DNA of 64,000 nt. Origin: Paludibaculum fermentans (lineage in GTDB: Bacteria; Acidobacteriota; Terriglobia; Bryobacterales; Bryobacteraceae). The notes beneath the pieces are model-generated. The model ran no database searches and was not told the origin of the DNA. It saw only the letters and a program-made list of their open reading frames with translations. Location of the stretch: contig NZ_CP063849.1 of the NCBI RefSeq assembly GCF_015277775.1, forward strand, positions 6,401,501-6,465,500. The letters run 5' to 3'. Each line of letters begins with the position of its first letter. The first letter of the stretch is position 1. The position numbers and the translations under genes are program-made. Shown here in pieces: positions 27,895 to 36,166 of the stretch.

Positions 27895-28833
27895 CTACAG
27901 CCCCAACTCCCACGTCTCCGAAATCATCGATTGCCCGAAGCTCTCATGCGCCTCCTGGCCCACCTTCTGATACCCGGCCTTGGCGTAAATATGCCTGGCC
28001 GCCAATAAAACATTGTTGGTCCAGAGCGTGATCTTGGTATACCCGGCCTGCCGCGCAAACTTCGTGCACTCATCCACCAGCCGCTGTCCCAACCCCAACC
28101 CGCGCGCCGACGGCTCGATCAACAACAGCCGCAGCTTCGCCACGCCCACCTGTTCCGGATCCTGCACCAGAAACACCGACCCCACGGTCTCCCCAGCCCG
28201 CTCCGCAATCCAACAGCGCTCTTTCTTGGGTTGGAAGTGGTCGATGAAGTCCGCCGCGATGCGCGCCACCAGCGCCTCGAACCGCTCGTCCCACCCATAC
28301 TCCTGCGCGTACAGCACCCCATGCCGGTGCACCACCCAGCCCATATCGCCGGGCTGATGATTCCGCAACAAATAGGGCTCTTTCTGTTCCGGCACCGATT
28401 CCAGCACGGCCTCGATGTTTCGCATCGAATCCACCAGCAGCCGCTGCTTCTGCTCATTCAACCGGCTCAACATCGTGCCCACCTCGGCGTTTGCCAGAAA
28501 CGTCAGGTTGGTGAACTCCGTCCGCCCGGCCGGCGTCAGCCGCAGATGACTTGCCCGGCCATCCTCCTCCGAGGTCATCCGCTCAATCATGCCGGCCTTG
28601 TCCAGTTTGACCAGCAGCCGGCTCAGATACCCCGGATCCATCCTCAGCTCCCGCCCGATTTCGGTCGCCGTCGGGCTCTCCCGGTTCGCGACCTCGTACA
28701 GAATTCGAACCTCGGTCAACGAAAATTTACTCTTCAGTAGACCTTGTTGGAGCGTGCCAATTTCGCGCGTGTAAAACCGGTTAAACCGACGGACGGCCGC
28801 CACGCGATGATCCAGAATCGACGGTGTACGCAT
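27895..28833 (-). CDS. MarR regulator fused to GNAT acetyltransferase
   Basis: 312-residue two-domain protein. The N-terminal MarR winged helix domain spans about 10-145, with LTEVRILYEVANRESPTATE, the recognition region MDPGYLSRLLVKLDKAGMIE, and the wing SHLRLTPAGR. The GNAT domain (about 155-305) carries the acetyl-CoA loop SARGLGLGQRLVDECTKFAR. The fusion is a known bifunctional family; the acetylated substrate is unidentified. It is divergent from the sulfite/nitrite reductase gene with two inverted repeats in the shared gap, so it probably regulates that operon and itself. Confidence 0.9.
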   Translation of the reverse strand: MRTPSILDHRVAAVRRFNRFYTREIGTLQQGLLKSKFSLTEVRILYEVANRESPTATEIGRELRMDPGYLSRLLVKLDKAGMIERMTSEEDGRASHLRLTPAGRTEFTNLTFLANAEVGTMLSRLNEQKQRLLVDSMRNIEAVLESVPEQKEPYLLRNHQPGDMGWVVHRHGVLYAQEYGWDERFEALVARIAADFIDHFQPKKERCWIAERAGETVGSVFLVQDPEQVGVAKLRLLLIEPSARGLGLGQRLVDECTKFARQAGYTKITLWTNNVLLAARHIYAKAGYQKVGQEAHESFGQSMISETWELGL

Positions 28834-28845
28834 AGCTAAAATTAT

Positions 28846-28884
28846 TTGACAGTGTCAATTATATTACTTGCTTCTGTCAAGTAA
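28846..28884. promoter_or_regulatory. Two candidate MarR operators and minus-strand promoter
   Basis: The AT-rich divergent region holds TTGACA-G-TGTCAA (28846-28858, perfect) and TTACTTG-N7-CAAGTAA (28864-28884, perfect arms). They flank and overlap a minus-strand promoter, TTTACT (28885-28880), 16 bp, TATAAT (28863-28858), which would start just before the MarR-GNAT ATG. A weaker plus-strand promoter (TTGAAA at 28920, TATGGT at 28944) could serve the reductase. The binding assignments are inference. Confidence 0.55.
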
Positions 28885-28971
28885 ATAGCCGTCGCGAATC
28901 TCCACGAGGCTGCAGGGGCTTGAAATATCAGCCCTGAACTCGATATGGTTATAGGTGTTTCCTCTCTTCCT

Positions 28972-31221
28972 ATGAAAGCCAGCAACAGCCAGTGGAAAGA
29001 CCACCTCGTCGGCAAGATTGAGCCGGGCTTGGCGAGCGAGATTGACGCCTTCGACAGCGAGATCGCCCTCAAGAAGCAGGGCAAGATGGAAGACAAGGTC
29101 TTCGCCGAGACGCGCCTGCGCCGCGGAGCCTATGGTCAGCGCTACGACAATGGCCAGCGCCACGACGGTTTGGAAAGCCGCAGACTCGCCTACGCCAACC
29201 CCAACACCAAGGGCCCCACCACCCTCTGGGACGCGCCCGGCATGCAGCGCATCAAGATCCCCTTCGGCGGCCTGAATGCCACGCAACTCGAAGTAATGGC
29301 GGAACTTGCGGAAGAGTACTCAGACGGCATCGCGCACGTCACCACACGCCAGGACATCCAGCTCCACTTCATCCATATTGAGGACACGCCGGCCATCATG
29401 CGGCGGCTGGGCGCGGCCGGCATCACTACCCGCGAAGCCTGCGGCAACACCGTCCGCAACGTCACCGCCTGCCCCCTCAGCGGCGTCTGCCGCGACCAGG
29501 CCTTCGACGTCACCCCCTACGCCAAAGCCGCGGCCTATTTCCTTCTGGGTCATCCGGATACGCAGGATTTCGGCCGCAAGTTCAAGATCGCCTTCTCCGG
29601 TTGCGGCGACAATCCCTGCGCCCTGGTCCGCATTCACGACCTGGGCTGCGTGGCCAAGGTCAAAGACGGTCAGCGTGGCTTCGAAGTCTATGTAGGCGGA
29701 GGACTTGGCACCGTTCCCTACGTCGCCAAGCTGTACACTGATTTCCTGCCCCAGGAAGAACTGCTGCCCCTGGCCCAGGCCATGACGCGCGTCTTTGCGC
29801 GCCTCGGCGAGAAGAAGAACCGCAACACGGCGCGCATGAAGTTCCTGGTCGTGAAGCTCGGCCTGGACGAGTTCAAGCGCCTGGTGGAGGAGGAGCGCAA
29901 GCTGCTAACTCCCGATCCCCGTTGGACTTCCTACCTCGACGGCATCGAGAACGAGCAGGAGACGCCGCTCCGCGATCCGGGCCTGCTGCAGATCGAAAAC
30001 GCCCAGCCGGAAGACTTCCGCGCGTGGCGCGAAACCAACGTCTATGCCCAGCGCCAGGCGGGCTATGCCACTGTTACCGTGGCACTTCCGCTCGGCGACC
30101 TGACGGCCGACCAGCTCCGCGCCCTGGCCGACATCGCCCGCAACTACGTCAACGAAACCGTCCGCACAACGGTGGAGCAGAACATCGTCCTGCGCTGGGT
30201 GAGCGAGAGCGATCTGCCCTCTGTTTACAATGACTTGAAGGCAGTCGGCCTGCATCATGCCGGCGCCGGCACCATCACCGACACGGTTGCGTGCCCCGGC
30301 ACCGACACCTGCAAACTGGGCATCTCCTCCTCGCGCGGCCTGGCCGGCGAACTGCGGATGCACATGGCCGAGAACGGAGCCGCCGGCAACGAGGCGATCA
30401 AGAACCTCCGGATTAAGGTCAGCGGCTGCTTTAACTCCTGTGGACAGCACCACATAGCGGACCTGGGCTTCTACGGAGTCAGCCGCAACAAGGGCGGTTT
30501 CGCGGCCCCCCACTTCCAGGTGGTCCTGGGTGGACAGTGGACCGAAAACGCCGGCTCCTACGGCCTGGCGATCGGCGCGGTCCCCTCCAAGCGGGTGCCC
30601 GAAGCGGCCGACCGCATCCTCGCCCGCTATACCAAGGAGCGCACGGAAGGCGAGAGTTTTCAGGCATTTATCCGCCGCATCGGCAAGGCCGAGTGCAAGA
30701 AGATGTTGGAAGACCTGATGGTGATGCCGCTGCACAGCGAGGACACTTCGCTCTATTCGGACTGGCATGACCCGAGGGAATACACCACCGGCGACATGGG
30801 CATCGGCGAGTGCGCCGGCGAGGTAGTCTCCCCGCTCGAGTTCCAGATGACGGCCAGCGAACGCGAGGTCTTCGAAGCCCAACTGGCCTTTGAAGCCGGC
30901 GACATTCCCAAGGCTTCGAAACTGGCTTACGATTCCATGGCGCGCGCCGCCACGGCCCTGCTCGTGTGGCACAAGTCGTTCTATATCAACAGCCCGGACG
31001 GGGTGGTGGAGGCTTTCCGCAAGGAGTTCCACGACACCCAGTTGTTCTTCGATCCGTTCGCGGGCGGCAAGTTCGCCCACTACTACTTCCACGCCCACGA
31101 GCTGCTGGGCCAGGAGCGGACCGCCGAGTCGGCCCACCGCCTGATCGAGGAAGCGCAGTTGTTCATCGAAGCCTGCCATAGCTGCGTGGGCCGCATGACA
31201 GCCGCTCCGGTGAAGGGATAA
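28972..31221 (+). CDS. Sirohaem [4Fe-4S] nitrite/sulfite reductase with C-terminal extension
   Basis: Assimilatory reductase of about 749 residues, reducing sulfite to sulfide or nitrite to ammonia by six electrons. The active-site cysteines are in the second half: ACPGTDTCKLGIS (C-x5-C) and SGCFNSCGQHH (C-x3-C), ligating [4Fe-4S] and sirohaem. The first half carries the pseudo-repeat GNTVRNVTACPLSGVC and SGCGDNPC, itself cysteine-bearing. The last 120 residues (from about 625) form an extra helical domain resembling HEPN-like modules (FEAGDIPKASKLAYDSMARA). The ATG at 28972 is preferred over 28945. The cysteine synthase downstream favours sulfite as substrate. Confidence 0.88.
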   Translation: MKASNSQWKDHLVGKIEPGLASEIDAFDSEIALKKQGKMEDKVFAETRLRRGAYGQRYDNGQRHDGLESRRLAYANPNTKGPTTLWDAPGMQRIKIPFGGLNATQLEVMAELAEEYSDGIAHVTTRQDIQLHFIHIEDTPAIMRRLGAAGITTREACGNTVRNVTACPLSGVCRDQAFDVTPYAKAAAYFLLGHPDTQDFGRKFKIAFSGCGDNPCALVRIHDLGCVAKVKDGQRGFEVYVGGGLGTVPYVAKLYTDFLPQEELLPLAQAMTRVFARLGEKKNRNTARMKFLVVKLGLDEFKRLVEEERKLLTPDPRWTSYLDGIENEQETPLRDPGLLQIENAQPEDFRAWRETNVYAQRQAGYATVTVALPLGDLTADQLRALADIARNYVNETVRTTVEQNIVLRWVSESDLPSVYNDLKAVGLHHAGAGTITDTVACPGTDTCKLGISSSRGLAGELRMHMAENGAAGNEAIKNLRIKVSGCFNSCGQHHIADLGFYGVSRNKGGFAAPHFQVVLGGQWTENAGSYGLAIGAVPSKRVPEAADRILARYTKERTEGESFQAFIRRIGKAECKKMLEDLMVMPLHSEDTSLYSDWHDPREYTTGDMGIGECAGEVVSPLEFQMTASEREVFEAQLAFEAGDIPKASKLAYDSMARAATALLVWHKSFYINSPDGVVEAFRKEFHDTQLFFDPFAGGKFAHYYFHAHELLGQERTAESAHRLIEEAQLFIEACHSCVGRMTAAPVKG

Positions 31222-31225
31222 CCAG

Positions 31226-31744
31226 ATGGAGCACGTAAACATCAAGATTTTCGCCGAGCCCGGCGCCCAGATCTCCCTGGATGAAGCCATTCCCGTGTTT
31301 CACCGCTGGATTCAGAAGCGCGACCTGCCGGAATTGCTGATCGACGTGACGGATTATTCGCATGTGATCGCAGGGCCGGGCGTACTGCTGATCGGGCACG
31401 AGGCGAACTACAGTTTGGACAATGCCCGCAACGAGTTAGGTGTTCTCTACAACCGTAAAGCCAAGGTCGAGGGCGACAGCCTGAAGCAGGCCTACGACGC
31501 GGCGCTGACGGCTGCTCAGCGCCTGGAGCAGGAGTTCGACGGCAAGCTGAAGTTCCGCCACGACGAAGTGGAAGTGACGCTCAACGACAGGATGCTCCAC
31601 CCCAACACGGAAGCGGGCTGGAATGCAGTCCGCGGCGAGTTGGAGCAGTTCTTCGACGGCCTGTTCGAGGCCGGGCACTACAGCGTCCAGCGACCCACCG
31701 ATCCGCGCGAACGGCTGTGGGTTCGAGCTCGCCGAACCAATTGA
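31226..31744 (+). CDS. Conserved hypothetical protein in sulfur operon
   Basis: 172-residue soluble protein, 4 bp after the reductase gene, so co-transcribed and probably coupled. No catalytic motif or signal is recognised. The first 80 residues are alpha/beta (VNIKIFAEPGAQISLDEAIP, then VIAGPGVLLIGHEANYSLD). The middle is a long helix (LKQAYDAALTAAQRLEQEF) and the end is basic. Position suggests an accessory role for the reductase, for example electron delivery or cofactor handling, but this is inference. Confidence 0.75.
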   Translation: MEHVNIKIFAEPGAQISLDEAIPVFHRWIQKRDLPELLIDVTDYSHVIAGPGVLLIGHEANYSLDNARNELGVLYNRKAKVEGDSLKQAYDAALTAAQRLEQEFDGKLKFRHDEVEVTLNDRMLHPNTEAGWNAVRGELEQFFDGLFEAGHYSVQRPTDPRERLWVRARRTN

Positions 31745-31834
31745 TTTTACTGGGCTTACAATGCGCTGGGGCTTGCGCCGCGGCGTTGATCGGGGCTGAA
31801 GTACAACCTGCCGGGATGCACGGAGACGGCCACC

Positions 31835-32785
31835 ATGCTTGCCAGTCCAGCCATACTGCCGCCCTTGCGCGGCCAACACCTTCTGGCTTTGATCGGCCAT
31901 ACGCCGCTGGTGCGCCTGGACCAGTCGACGGCCGATTTGCCGGGCATCGAGATCTGGCTGAAGCTCGAATTCGTCAATCCAGGCGGCTCCGTTAAGGATA
32001 GGCCGGCCCGCAATATCATCCTGGATGGCGAGCGGACTGGTCGCCTGAATCCGGATAAGATCATCCTGGATGCAACCAGCGGGAATACCGGCATCGCCTA
32101 CGCCATGATCGGTGCGGCGCGGGGCTACAAAGTGAAACTGTGCCTGCCCGCGAACGCCAGTGAAGAGCGGAAACGCATCCTGAATGTCCTGGGCGCCGAG
32201 CTGGTGCTGACCGATCCGGGCGAGGGCTCGGACGGCGCGTTCCGCAAGGTTCGCGAGCTGTATGCTGCTGATCCTGAACGGTATTTCTATGCCGACCAGT
32301 ACAACAACGACGCCAACTGGAAGGCCCATTTCCACACCACGGCGCCCGAGATCATGGAGCAGACCCACGGCCGATTGACCCACTTCGTCGCCCTGCTCGG
32401 CACGACCGGGACCTTCACCGGCACGTCCAGAAGGCTCAAGCGCGACCTGCCGCATGTGGAGTGCTGGTCGGCCCAACCAGCGACTCCGTTTCATGGCGTG
32501 GAAGGCACGAAGCACCTGCCTTCCGCGATCGTGCCGGGCATCTATGACGAAACCGTAGCGGATGGCAACCTGTGGATTGAGACCGAGGACGCTTACGCGA
32601 TGGCGCGCAAGATGGCTCGGGAAGAAGGCCTGCTACTGGGCATCTCGGCCGCCGGTAACATTGTGGCAGCACGCAAGTTAGGCCAGCGCCTGGTGCAAGA
32701 AGGCAAACGCGGCGTGATCGTGACCATAGCCTGTGACGGCGCTTCGAAGTATCTAAGCGACGGCTTCTGGAACGAAAATGATTAA
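31835..32785 (+). CDS. O-acetylserine sulfhydrylase (cysteine synthase, CysM-like)
   Basis: PLP-dependent cysteine synthase, 316 residues, making cysteine from O-acetylserine and sulfide. The PLP lysine is in FVNPGGSVKDRPA at about 48-60. The substrate loop is DATSGNTGIAYA, and the phosphate loop is LLGTTGTFTGTSR. Sequence and length are closer to CysM than CysK. It follows the reductase operon and would use its sulfide, completing assimilation. GGAG lies about 10 bases before the ATG. The next gene begins directly after its stop. Confidence 0.9.
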   Translation: MLASPAILPPLRGQHLLALIGHTPLVRLDQSTADLPGIEIWLKLEFVNPGGSVKDRPARNIILDGERTGRLNPDKIILDATSGNTGIAYAMIGAARGYKVKLCLPANASEERKRILNVLGAELVLTDPGEGSDGAFRKVRELYAADPERYFYADQYNNDANWKAHFHTTAPEIMEQTHGRLTHFVALLGTTGTFTGTSRRLKRDLPHVECWSAQPATPFHGVEGTKHLPSAIVPGIYDETVADGNLWIETEDAYAMARKMAREEGLLLGISAAGNIVAARKLGQRLVQEGKRGVIVTIACDGASKYLSDGFWNEND

Positions 32786-33787
32786 ATGCCGCGAGTACCG
32801 TTCCAGGAGCTGCACGAGACGCTCACCCGGGTCCTGCTGAATCAGGGGTTCACGCCGGAGCGAGCCGAGCTGTGCGCCCGCATCTTCGCCGAGACGACCC
32901 GGGATGGCGTGTACACGCACGGCCTGAATCGCTTCCCCCGCTTTATCAATAACATACGAGATGGGATCGTGCGCGTGCACGAATCGCCGGAACGCCTGAG
33001 TGCGTTCGGCGTGCTGGAGCGTTGGAGCGGCCGGCGCGGTCCGGGGATCCTGAATGCCTATGCCTCGATGGGCCGCGCGATCGAGATCGCACGCGAGCAC
33101 GGGGTCGGCTGTGTCGCGCTATCTCAAACAAATCATTGGATGAGGGCTGGGACGTACGGCTGGCAGGCCGCCGAAGCTGGCATGATTGGGCTGTGCTGGA
33201 CGAACACCATGCCGAACCTGCCGCCCTGGGGCAGCAAGGTCCGGAAGCTGGGCAACAACCCGCTGGTGATCGCCGTGCCGAGAGCCGGCGGGCATGTGGT
33301 GCTGGACATGGCGATGTCCCAGTTTTCCTATGGCACGCTCGCAGCTTATAGAAAACGCAATGAGTTACTGCCCGTGGACGGCGGCTTCGATAGCGAGGGC
33401 CAGTTGACGAGGGACCCGGCGGCGATCGAGCAGTCCTGGCGTCCGCTCCCGATCGGGTATTGGAAGGGATCGGGCCTGTCGATGGTGTTGGACCTGATGG
33501 CGGCCCTGTTATCGGGCGGCCTGGCGACGCACCAGATCAGCGACAGCATGGACAGGGAGACAGGCATCTCCCAGGTTTTCTTAGCCTTACACCCCGGAGG
33601 CCTAGCCGCGGCGGAAGAGCTGACGAGGATGGCCGACGGCGTAGTGGAGTCGCTGCGAATGGGCGAAGAGGGCGCCGTCCGGTATCCCGGGGAGCAGACC
33701 TTACGCATCCGGGAGGAGAACCTGAAGCTTGGGGTGCCGGTGGAGGAGGATGTGTGGGCCGCCGTTCGGGCGCTGGACGCCGCTTGA
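32786..33787 (+). CDS. Malate/L-lactate dehydrogenase family (YiaK-like) oxidoreductase
   Basis: NAD(P)H-dependent oxidoreductase of the LDH2/MDH2 fold, 333 residues, closest in motifs to 2,3-diketo-L-gulonate reductase YiaK. The catalytic histidine region is TRDGVYTHGLNRFPRF at about 33-48. The nucleotide-binding segments are VALSQTNHWMRAGTYGW and GNNPLVIAVP, and the C-terminal signature is IGYWKGSGLSMVLDLMAA. The ATG is immediately after the cysteine synthase stop, so it is in the same transcript, although no direct metabolic link is evident. Substrate is uncertain among 2-oxo acids. Confidence 0.85.
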   Translation: MPRVPFQELHETLTRVLLNQGFTPERAELCARIFAETTRDGVYTHGLNRFPRFINNIRDGIVRVHESPERLSAFGVLERWSGRRGPGILNAYASMGRAIEIAREHGVGCVALSQTNHWMRAGTYGWQAAEAGMIGLCWTNTMPNLPPWGSKVRKLGNNPLVIAVPRAGGHVVLDMAMSQFSYGTLAAYRKRNELLPVDGGFDSEGQLTRDPAAIEQSWRPLPIGYWKGSGLSMVLDLMAALLSGGLATHQISDSMDRETGISQVFLALHPGGLAAAEELTRMADGVVESLRMGEEGAVRYPGEQTLRIREENLKLGVPVEEDVWAAVRALDAA

Positions 33788-33823
33788 TTCATATGCATCA
33801 GGCATGCATACTGATGCATATGA
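33784..33823. promoter_or_regulatory. vapBC promoter and perfect 13-bp inverted repeat operator
   Basis: TCATATGCATCAG (33789-33801) and CTGATGCATATGA (33811-33823) are perfect inverted arms with a 9-nt loop. TTGATT (33784-33789) and CATACT (33807-33812), 17 bp apart, form a promoter inside it. The predicted start falls at about 33819-33820, on the A of the vapB ATG, which itself lies in the right arm. A leaderless, autorepressed transcript is inferred. Confidence 0.75.
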
Positions 33824-34011
33824 GAACCACTCTGATCATTGATGATCACCTGTTGGAGCGCGCCCGGGAGCTGACCGGTATTGAGGAAAAGACCGCCCTG
33901 GTGCGGGCTGGCCTGGAGGCACTGATCGCGCGTGAAGCCGGCAGGCGGCTCGCAGCGCTCGGGGGATCTCAACCCAAACTGGCCAGTATTCCGCGGCGGC
34001 GTTCCTCATAA
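33820..34011 (+). CDS. vapB: Type II antitoxin, VapB family
   Basis: 63-residue antitoxin with an N-terminal ribbon-helix-helix (MRTTLIIDDHLLERARELTG, then EEKTALVRAGLEALI) that binds the operator. Its C-terminal tail (SQPKLASIPRRRSS) would wrap around the toxin. Start at 33820 lies in the operator arm and no ribosome binding site precedes it; an in-frame ATG 6 bases earlier is also possible. The stop overlaps the vapC ATG by one base (TAATG), ensuring coupled synthesis. Confidence 0.88.
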   Translation: MRTTLIIDDHLLERARELTGIEEKTALVRAGLEALIAREAGRRLAALGGSQPKLASIPRRRSS

Positions 34012-34367
34012 TGGTCCTGGTTGATACGTCGGTGTGGATTCAGCACCTCCGCGCCGGCGAACCCAAACTATCAGCGTTGCTGGCCGACGGGCTCGTGGTC
34101 ATGCATCCGTTCGTGCTTGGCGAATTGGCGTGTGGAAACCTCAAGGATCGGGCAACGATCCTCTCCAGCCTGGGCTCCCTACCAGCGGCGCAACTGGCAA
34201 CGCACGCGGAAGTGCTTTGGTTAATTGAAGATAGCAAGCTCTCCGGCCGGGGGCTCGGGTGGACCGATGTTCATCTCCTGGCTTCATCGCTGCTTTCACC
34301 TTGCGAGTTCTGGACGTTGGACAAGCGGCTCTTTGCTGCTGCCTCGGAGTTGGGTCTGACCCGCTAA
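34011..34367 (+). CDS. vapC: PIN-domain ribonuclease toxin VapC
   Basis: 118-residue PIN-domain toxin, an Mg-dependent RNase that in characterised cases cuts tRNA or rRNA. The four acidic residues of the active site are visible: Asp5 in VLVDTSVWI, Glu in VLGELACGN (about 42), Asp in GWTDVHLLAS (about 86), and Asp in TLDKRLF (about 104). No frameshift or missing residue is seen, so the toxin should be active and is likely held by VapB. A strong terminator follows. Confidence 0.92.
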   Translation: MVLVDTSVWIQHLRAGEPKLSALLADGLVVMHPFVLGELACGNLKDRATILSSLGSLPAAQLATHAEVLWLIEDSKLSGRGLGWTDVHLLASSLLSPCEFWTLDKRLFAAASELGLTR

Positions 34368-34390
34368 GAGCGCCTAAGCATTCGTCAAAA

Positions 34391-34430
34391 CAAAAAGGCC
34401 CACCGGCTGCGGGAGCCGGCGGGCCTTTTC
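34391..34430. terminator. Strong bidirectional terminator after vapBC
   Basis: AAAAAGGCCC-A-CCGGCT pairs with AGCCGG-C-GGGCCTTTT around a 5-nt loop, flanked by A-run and T-run. It ends both vapBC and the convergent sigma operon. Confidence 0.9.
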
Positions 34431-34447
34431 TCTTTGTGGGTCTGGGT

Positions 34448-35482
34448 TTACTGGTTTTCCGGGGCCGCTTCGCGCATCTTGATGGTCATCTTTTTGCGCA
34501 TGTTGTCGCCGCTGAAGTCGTTCAGCTTGTAGTCGGCTGGGACTTCGAAGAGCGAGCGGGGCTGCTCGCCTCTTACGATGTTCGTCAGCTTGTAGGTCGT
34601 TTCGCCGTTGCGCGGGTCGGAGTGTTTGCGGAGGACGTCGAAGCCGAGGTCGGGGGAACTCCAGCGCTCGGTCACCATCTCCAGGGGGCGTTCGTTGCCG
34701 ATCTGGCCGGCCGAGATCGTGACGGTGGTGCGGATGCCTATGCATTCCACACCTTCCACCACCTGCTTGCCCAACTCTTCTGTTTTCACATTGTTGCCAG
34801 TATCCGGGCGGGCCGTGGCCAGGCCATCGACGCGGCGTTCGAAGGTCATGAGGGCCGGGCCCTCGGCGGCGGCATCGCTGGTGATCATGGCTCCGGAGAC
34901 ACCCGCTCCACTCGCGGCGCTGCCGGACTCAAAGTGGACCGTGGTGGAGGCTTCGTGAGTGCGCATCATCTTGCCCATCGCCATCCCCATCTTCGGAATG
35001 CTCATTTTCGTGGCGACCTTCTCCGCGGAATTGAGCGTATAGGATTCTCCACTCACGGGATCCATGATGTTGATGAAGGTCATGCTCTTGTTTTCCGGGA
35101 CCCACATGGCGTTGGCGGCCATGGTGGTCTCTGTCCGGGTGCGGCCTTCGCTGTCGCGGTACTGCTTGCTGGACTGCCTGCTGGTGATGCGGTTGCCGTC
35201 AGCGAGTGTCTGCACGCTTTCCGTCACGGCTTCGGCTGAGTAGGGTGCGCCCTTCATCGCCTTATCGGCCAGGAACTGGGTGGCCACCAGCGGCCCTGGG
35301 CCGTTCATGACGAAGACATGGTCACTGGTGGGTGCGGCCATGGCGACGCCGCCCACGACGGCTTGCGGTTCGTCTGAAGTGAGAACCAGGTCGACGCTGG
35401 CGGACGGTTGCCTGTGTTTCACTTCCTGGGCGAAGGCGAGCGTAGCGGCTGCCGCTGCCAGGATGATGAGTTTGCTGTTCAT
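34448..35482 (-). CDS. Secreted hypothetical protein of sigma operon
   Basis: 344-residue exported protein of unknown function with a clear signal peptide (KLIILAAAAATLAFAQ). The mature part is mainly beta-strand, with methionine-rich stretches (KMGMAMGKMMRT at about 165) and a C-terminal positively charged end (NMRKKMTIKMRE). There are no cysteines for disulfides, apart from one in VECIGI. The ATG at 35482 has GAGG 5 bases upstream and is preferred to the frame start at 35521. It is the third gene after an ECF sigma factor and its membrane partner, and is probably a target of that system. Confidence 0.75.
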   Translation of the reverse strand: MNSKLIILAAAAATLAFAQEVKHRQPSASVDLVLTSDEPQAVVGGVAMAAPTSDHVFVMNGPGPLVATQFLADKAMKGAPYSAEAVTESVQTLADGNRITSRQSSKQYRDSEGRTRTETTMAANAMWVPENKSMTFINIMDPVSGESYTLNSAEKVATKMSIPKMGMAMGKMMRTHEASTTVHFESGSAASGAGVSGAMITSDAAAEGPALMTFERRVDGLATARPDTGNNVKTEELGKQVVEGVECIGIRTTVTISAGQIGNERPLEMVTERWSSPDLGFDVLRKHSDPRNGETTYKLTNIVRGEQPRSLFEVPADYKLNDFSGDNMRKKMTIKMREAAPENQ

Positions 35483-35545
35483 GGTCACCTCTTCTATTTT
35501 CTGAAAATTCGGCCGTCGCAACGGCGCGGCTGGTACGAGAGCTGG

Positions 35546-36166
35546 TTAACGAATGAAGCGGATGGCGCGGGCTACGCCGTCATCGCCGATGAAGACCTGA
35601 GCGGGGACCGCATTGGATTCGGCCACAATGCCGAACTGGGCGGCGGTCTCATTGCTGACGCGGATGCGGACGACCTGGCCGCGTGTGGAGACGGGCAGTC
35701 CGGTGTAGAAATACCAGGGCGTCAACGGGCGGACCGTGCCGGAAACGGGCTGTTCTTCGGCGGGCTCCGGAGTCTGGCGGACCCGTGGAGGACGGGCGTA
35801 TGCGGCGGTGGCGCGGGTGACGGCCGGAGTGGGCGCAGGCTGCGAGATTTCGCGGTCGGTGCCGATCTCGGGGGCGCGCGGCTGGGCGGGTTCCGGATCG
35901 GTCACGGCGACGAGGGGCGGCTGATGCTGCACCGCTTTGCGCGGCATACCCAGCCAGATTCCGATGATGAGGGCTGCGGCGGCCGCGGCCGGCCACCATG
36001 TGGAGATGCGGCGGCGGCGGGCCCGGGACCGGAGTTCGGCGCGGAGCGCGTCGCGGACGTGGGCCGACGCCTGGGCTCCGCTGGTTTCGCCGGCCAGCGT
36101 CTTGAGCGCGGTTTGCAGGTTGTCGTTTTCGCCACTCATGCCGGGCATCCTTTCTCTGAAATTCAT
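35546..36166 (-). CDS. Putative membrane anti-sigma factor
   Basis: About 206 residues, with no recognised zinc motif. The cytoplasmic N-terminus of about 55 residues is helical (LQTALKTLAGETSGAQASAH, DALRAELRSRARRRR). One transmembrane helix lies at about 58-75 (WWPAAAAAALIIGIWLG). The periplasmic part is a Pro-rich linker and a small C-terminal beta domain (VVRIRVSNETAAQFGIVAES). The ATG at 36166 overlaps the sigma-factor stop (ATGA), the normal arrangement for an anti-sigma factor. This role is inferred from position and topology. Confidence 0.7.
   Translation of the reverse strand: MNFRERMPGMSGENDNLQTALKTLAGETSGAQASAHVRDALRAELRSRARRRRISTWWPAAAAAALIIGIWLGMPRKAVQHQPPLVAVTDPEPAQPRAPEIGTDREISQPAPTPAVTRATAAYARPPRVRQTPEPAEEQPVSGTVRPLTPWYFYTGLPVSTRGQVVRIRVSNETAAQFGIVAESNAVPAQVFIGDDGVARAIRFIR

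Noticed and set aside
28834-28971. oriC-like AT-rich region at the skew switch
   Set aside because: No TTATCCACA-type DnaA boxes or origin-linked genes; the AT-richness is explained by promoter and operator sequences. Kept only as a skew observation.
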